From an uncultured bacterium (GTDB taxonomy: Bacteria > Vulcanimicrobiota > CADAWZ01): 64,000 bases of DNA. Below the pieces are notes generated by a model. It was not told the DNA's origin and did not search any database. It saw nothing but the letters and a program-made list of their open reading frames with translations. The translations under genes were made by a program, and so were the position numbers. Shown here in pieces: positions 62,288-64,000 of the stretch. The stretch spans positions 62,001 to 126,000 of the forward strand of contig CASEKF010000042.1 in assembly GCA_949288455.1 (NCBI GenBank), in the 5' to 3' direction. Each line of letters begins with the position of its first letter. Positions within the stretch are counted from its first letter, which is position 1.

Positions 62288-64000
62288 ATGAGCGATTATA
62301 ATGATAACGTAGATATTGTTTCAAGCGATTCGGATTTTGAAATCCCGATCAATGCCCGTCAAACGATCAAAAAATTGTGGAGATCTGTCGGCGACCAACG
62401 AGGACGCTTGACTGCAGTTTTACTGTCGGTCTTCGTTTACGTCCTTCTTTCCATGATCTCTCCCATGTATAGCGCTTATATCGTGGATCGTCTTTGGATG
62501 GACGTTAAAGAAGCTGCGGAACACGGCGCGATATTTCGAATCTCTTTAGATGCCTGCGGCAGAGACATACTGTTTCTCTTGCTGATATATGCCGTAACGG
62601 CGGCATTTTATACGCTTCAGTCGTTTCTTATGGCAGGATTTGCGGAAAAATTGAATTTAAGGCTTAGAACGGAAATTAGCGAAAAGCTGAATAAACTGCC
62701 TTTATCTTATTTTGACAGAACAAAGACGGGAGATATACTCAGCCGTTTAATAAACGATTTAGATAAAACGTCGGAAGTCTTACAAACCGGAGCCTTAAAA
62801 TTTTTTATATCTATCGGCTTGATAGCAGGCTCTCTAGTTATGATGTTGCGCTTAAGCGTTGCTTTGACGATTATTTTTCTGATTTTTATGGCGTTAGCTC
62901 TTGCGGCTACCAAATTTGTCTCCGCAAAAACGCTCCGTTTTTCAAAGCTTAGGCAGCAGCGCGTTAGCGAAGCTACGGCTCAAGTAGAAGAAGCTTATAC
63001 CGGAAGAGTCGTTATAAAAGCGTTTAATCTAGAAGACAACAGTTATAAAAATATGAGTCAAGCCATGGACGCTCTTGCTGACGCTCATCTTAAAGCTGAA
63101 TTTTTTATAAATGCGATTAATCCCGCCATCAGACTTATCAACCGTTTCGGGCAAGTCTTTATCGCTGTTCTGGCGGGAAACATGCTAATAGAAGGCAGAT
63201 TGAGCGCAGGAATGTTCCAGGCGTTTCTTCAGTATCTTAATCAGGCTTCGGAGCCGTTTACCGAAGCCGCATATATGATAAACAGCATTCAGGCCGCTCT
63301 GGCTTCTCTGGAAAGAATTTACGATATGTTGGAAGAAGAAGAAATATCGCCCGAGCCGGCTTCGCCCTCGGTAATTAACCGCGCATTCGGATCCGTGGAA
63401 TTTCAGAACGTACGTTTTGGATATACTCCGGATAATATTTTAATGCGGAACGTCGTCTTTGCGGTAGAGCCGGGACAAAAAGTCGCGATCGTCGGAAGCA
63501 CCGGAGCCGGGAAGACTACGCTTATCAATTTGCTTATGCGGTTTTATGAGCTGAACGGCGGGAAAATTCTTTTGGACGGAATAGATATAAAAACTATGAC
63601 TCGCTCTAATTTGAGGGATAATTTAGGTATGGTCTTGCAAGACACATGGTTATTTGACGGCACGGTGGCGGAAAATATCGCGTACGGTAAACCGGAAGCG
63701 TCTAAAGAGGAAATTATAGCGGCGGCTAAAGCGGCCAGAGCAGATTTCTTTATACGCGCTATGTCAAACGGATACGATACCGTTTTAACTAACGACTCGG
63801 AAAATATTTCTATCGGTCAGAGGCAACTTTTAACTATAGCCAGGGCATTCTTGAGAGATCCCGCTCTAATTATTTTGGACGAAGCGACTTCAAGCGTCGA
63901 TACGCGCACGGAAATCGAAATCGGCAGGGCGATGAAAGAACTTATGAAAAACAGAACGAGTTTCGTAATAGCTCACAGACTATCTACTATTATAGACGCC
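62288..64000 (+). CDS. ABC exporter half-transporter, intact-site partner (cut by window edge)
   Basis: At least 571 aa from ATG 62288; the frame runs past the window end. Six helices, then an NBD: Walker A GSTGAGKTTL, Q-loop GMVLQDTWLFD, Walker B ALIILDEATSS (catalytic Glu present), switch IAHRLST (His present). The signature is ISIGQRQLL, a departure from LSGGQ. So this half has the working catalytic residues but a weak signature, complementary to the 58812 gene. That pairing is the expected arrangement of a heterodimeric type IV exporter. Confidence 0.94.
   Translation, partial: MSDYNDNVDIVSSDSDFEIPINARQTIKKLWRSVGDQRGRLTAVLLSVFVYVLLSMISPMYSAYIVDRLWMDVKEAAEHGAIFRISLDACGRDILFLLLIYAVTAAFYTLQSFLMAGFAEKLNLRLRTEISEKLNKLPLSYFDRTKTGDILSRLINDLDKTSEVLQTGALKFFISIGLIAGSLVMMLRLSVALTIIFLIFMALALAATKFVSAKTLRFSKLRQQRVSEATAQVEEAYTGRVVIKAFNLEDNSYKNMSQAMDALADAHLKAEFFINAINPAIRLINRFGQVFIAVLAGNMLIEGRLSAGMFQAFLQYLNQASEPFTEAAYMINSIQAALASLERIYDMLEEEEISPEPASPSVINRAFGSVEFQNVRFGYTPDNILMRNVVFAVEPGQKVAIVGSTGAGKTTLINLLMRFYELNGGKILLDGIDIKTMTRSNLRDNLGMVLQDTWLFDGTVAENIAYGKPEASKEEIIAAAKAARADFFIRAMSNGYDTVLTNDSENISIGQRQLLTIARAFLRDPALIILDEATSSVDTRTEIEIGRAMKELMKNRTSFVIAHRLSTIIDA

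Overview
The window (about 42% GC by eye, dense genes, little spacer DNA) looks like a chromosome segment of a strictly anaerobic, fermentative, probably two-membraned bacterium. Evidence is a trimeric electron-bifurcating [FeFe] hydrogenase (HydABC) with its own Rex redox repressor, selenium-related genes (SelA, YgeY-like hydrolase, YqeB), a rubredoxin-fused glutamate-synthase-like flavoprotein, several flavodoxin/ferredoxin genes, and a large alpha-2-macroglobulin with a lipoprotein-like leader. The phylum cannot be fixed from the sequence alone; Synergistota, Riflebacteria or a similar gut or sediment anaerobe would fit. No tRNA, rRNA, CRISPR array, transposase or phage gene was seen.

Layout. 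1-1329: N-terminal part of KdpD on the minus strand, with a codon style unlike the rest, then about 600 bp of AT-rich DNA carrying a good promoter. 1936-5020: two tandem paralogous Gly/Ala 'glycine-zipper' proteins of unknown function; a third such protein lies at 46828-48135. 5048-9278 (minus): CGGC-domain protein, triple-GAF protein, DUF6941-like protein, LepA. 9405-15029: alpha-2-macroglobulin. 15193-23088 (plus): miaA, rodA/ftsW, a TusD-TusC-TusB (DsrE/F/H) trio, the AllH-AllF-AllG (oxamate carbamoyltransferase-type) trio and uridine phosphorylase. 23205-25424: FHA protein and a Clp-N-domain protein holding an in-frame 36-bp tandem repeat. 25789-30702 (minus): hydC-hydB-hydA-rex with a near-consensus Rex operator in front. 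31150-33585: Ser/Thr protein kinase and DUF3795 protein. 33748-37622: leucyl aminopeptidase and a penicillin-acylase-family enzyme.

37771-42445 (minus) is a tight six-gene run: two secreted small proteins, an M48 protease, an acidic 101-aa protein, SelA and an aminotransferase. 42752-45891 (plus): MTA/SAH deaminase, a membrane-anchored protein and a Nudix hydrolase. 46115-51698 (minus): hypothetical and zipper proteins, nitroreductase, rubredoxin-GltB-like protein and YgeY-type hydrolase. 51840-58009 (plus): a new zinc-ribbon-like protein coupled to YqeB, 5'-nucleotidase, EFR1-type flavodoxin/ferredoxin, an apparently orphan C5-cytosine methyltransferase and two small flavoproteins.

The right end holds a heterodimeric ABC exporter whose two halves (58812-60548 and 62288 onward) are split by a self-contained metal-efflux cassette: sigma70 promoter, NiCo (czcD) riboswitch, riboswitch terminator and a CDF-family transporter gene with a different codon style, which looks acquired. 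The least explained parts are the zipper proteins, the Clp-N/FHA pair, the Tus trio in an unusual setting, and the zinc-ribbon gene coupled to yqeB.
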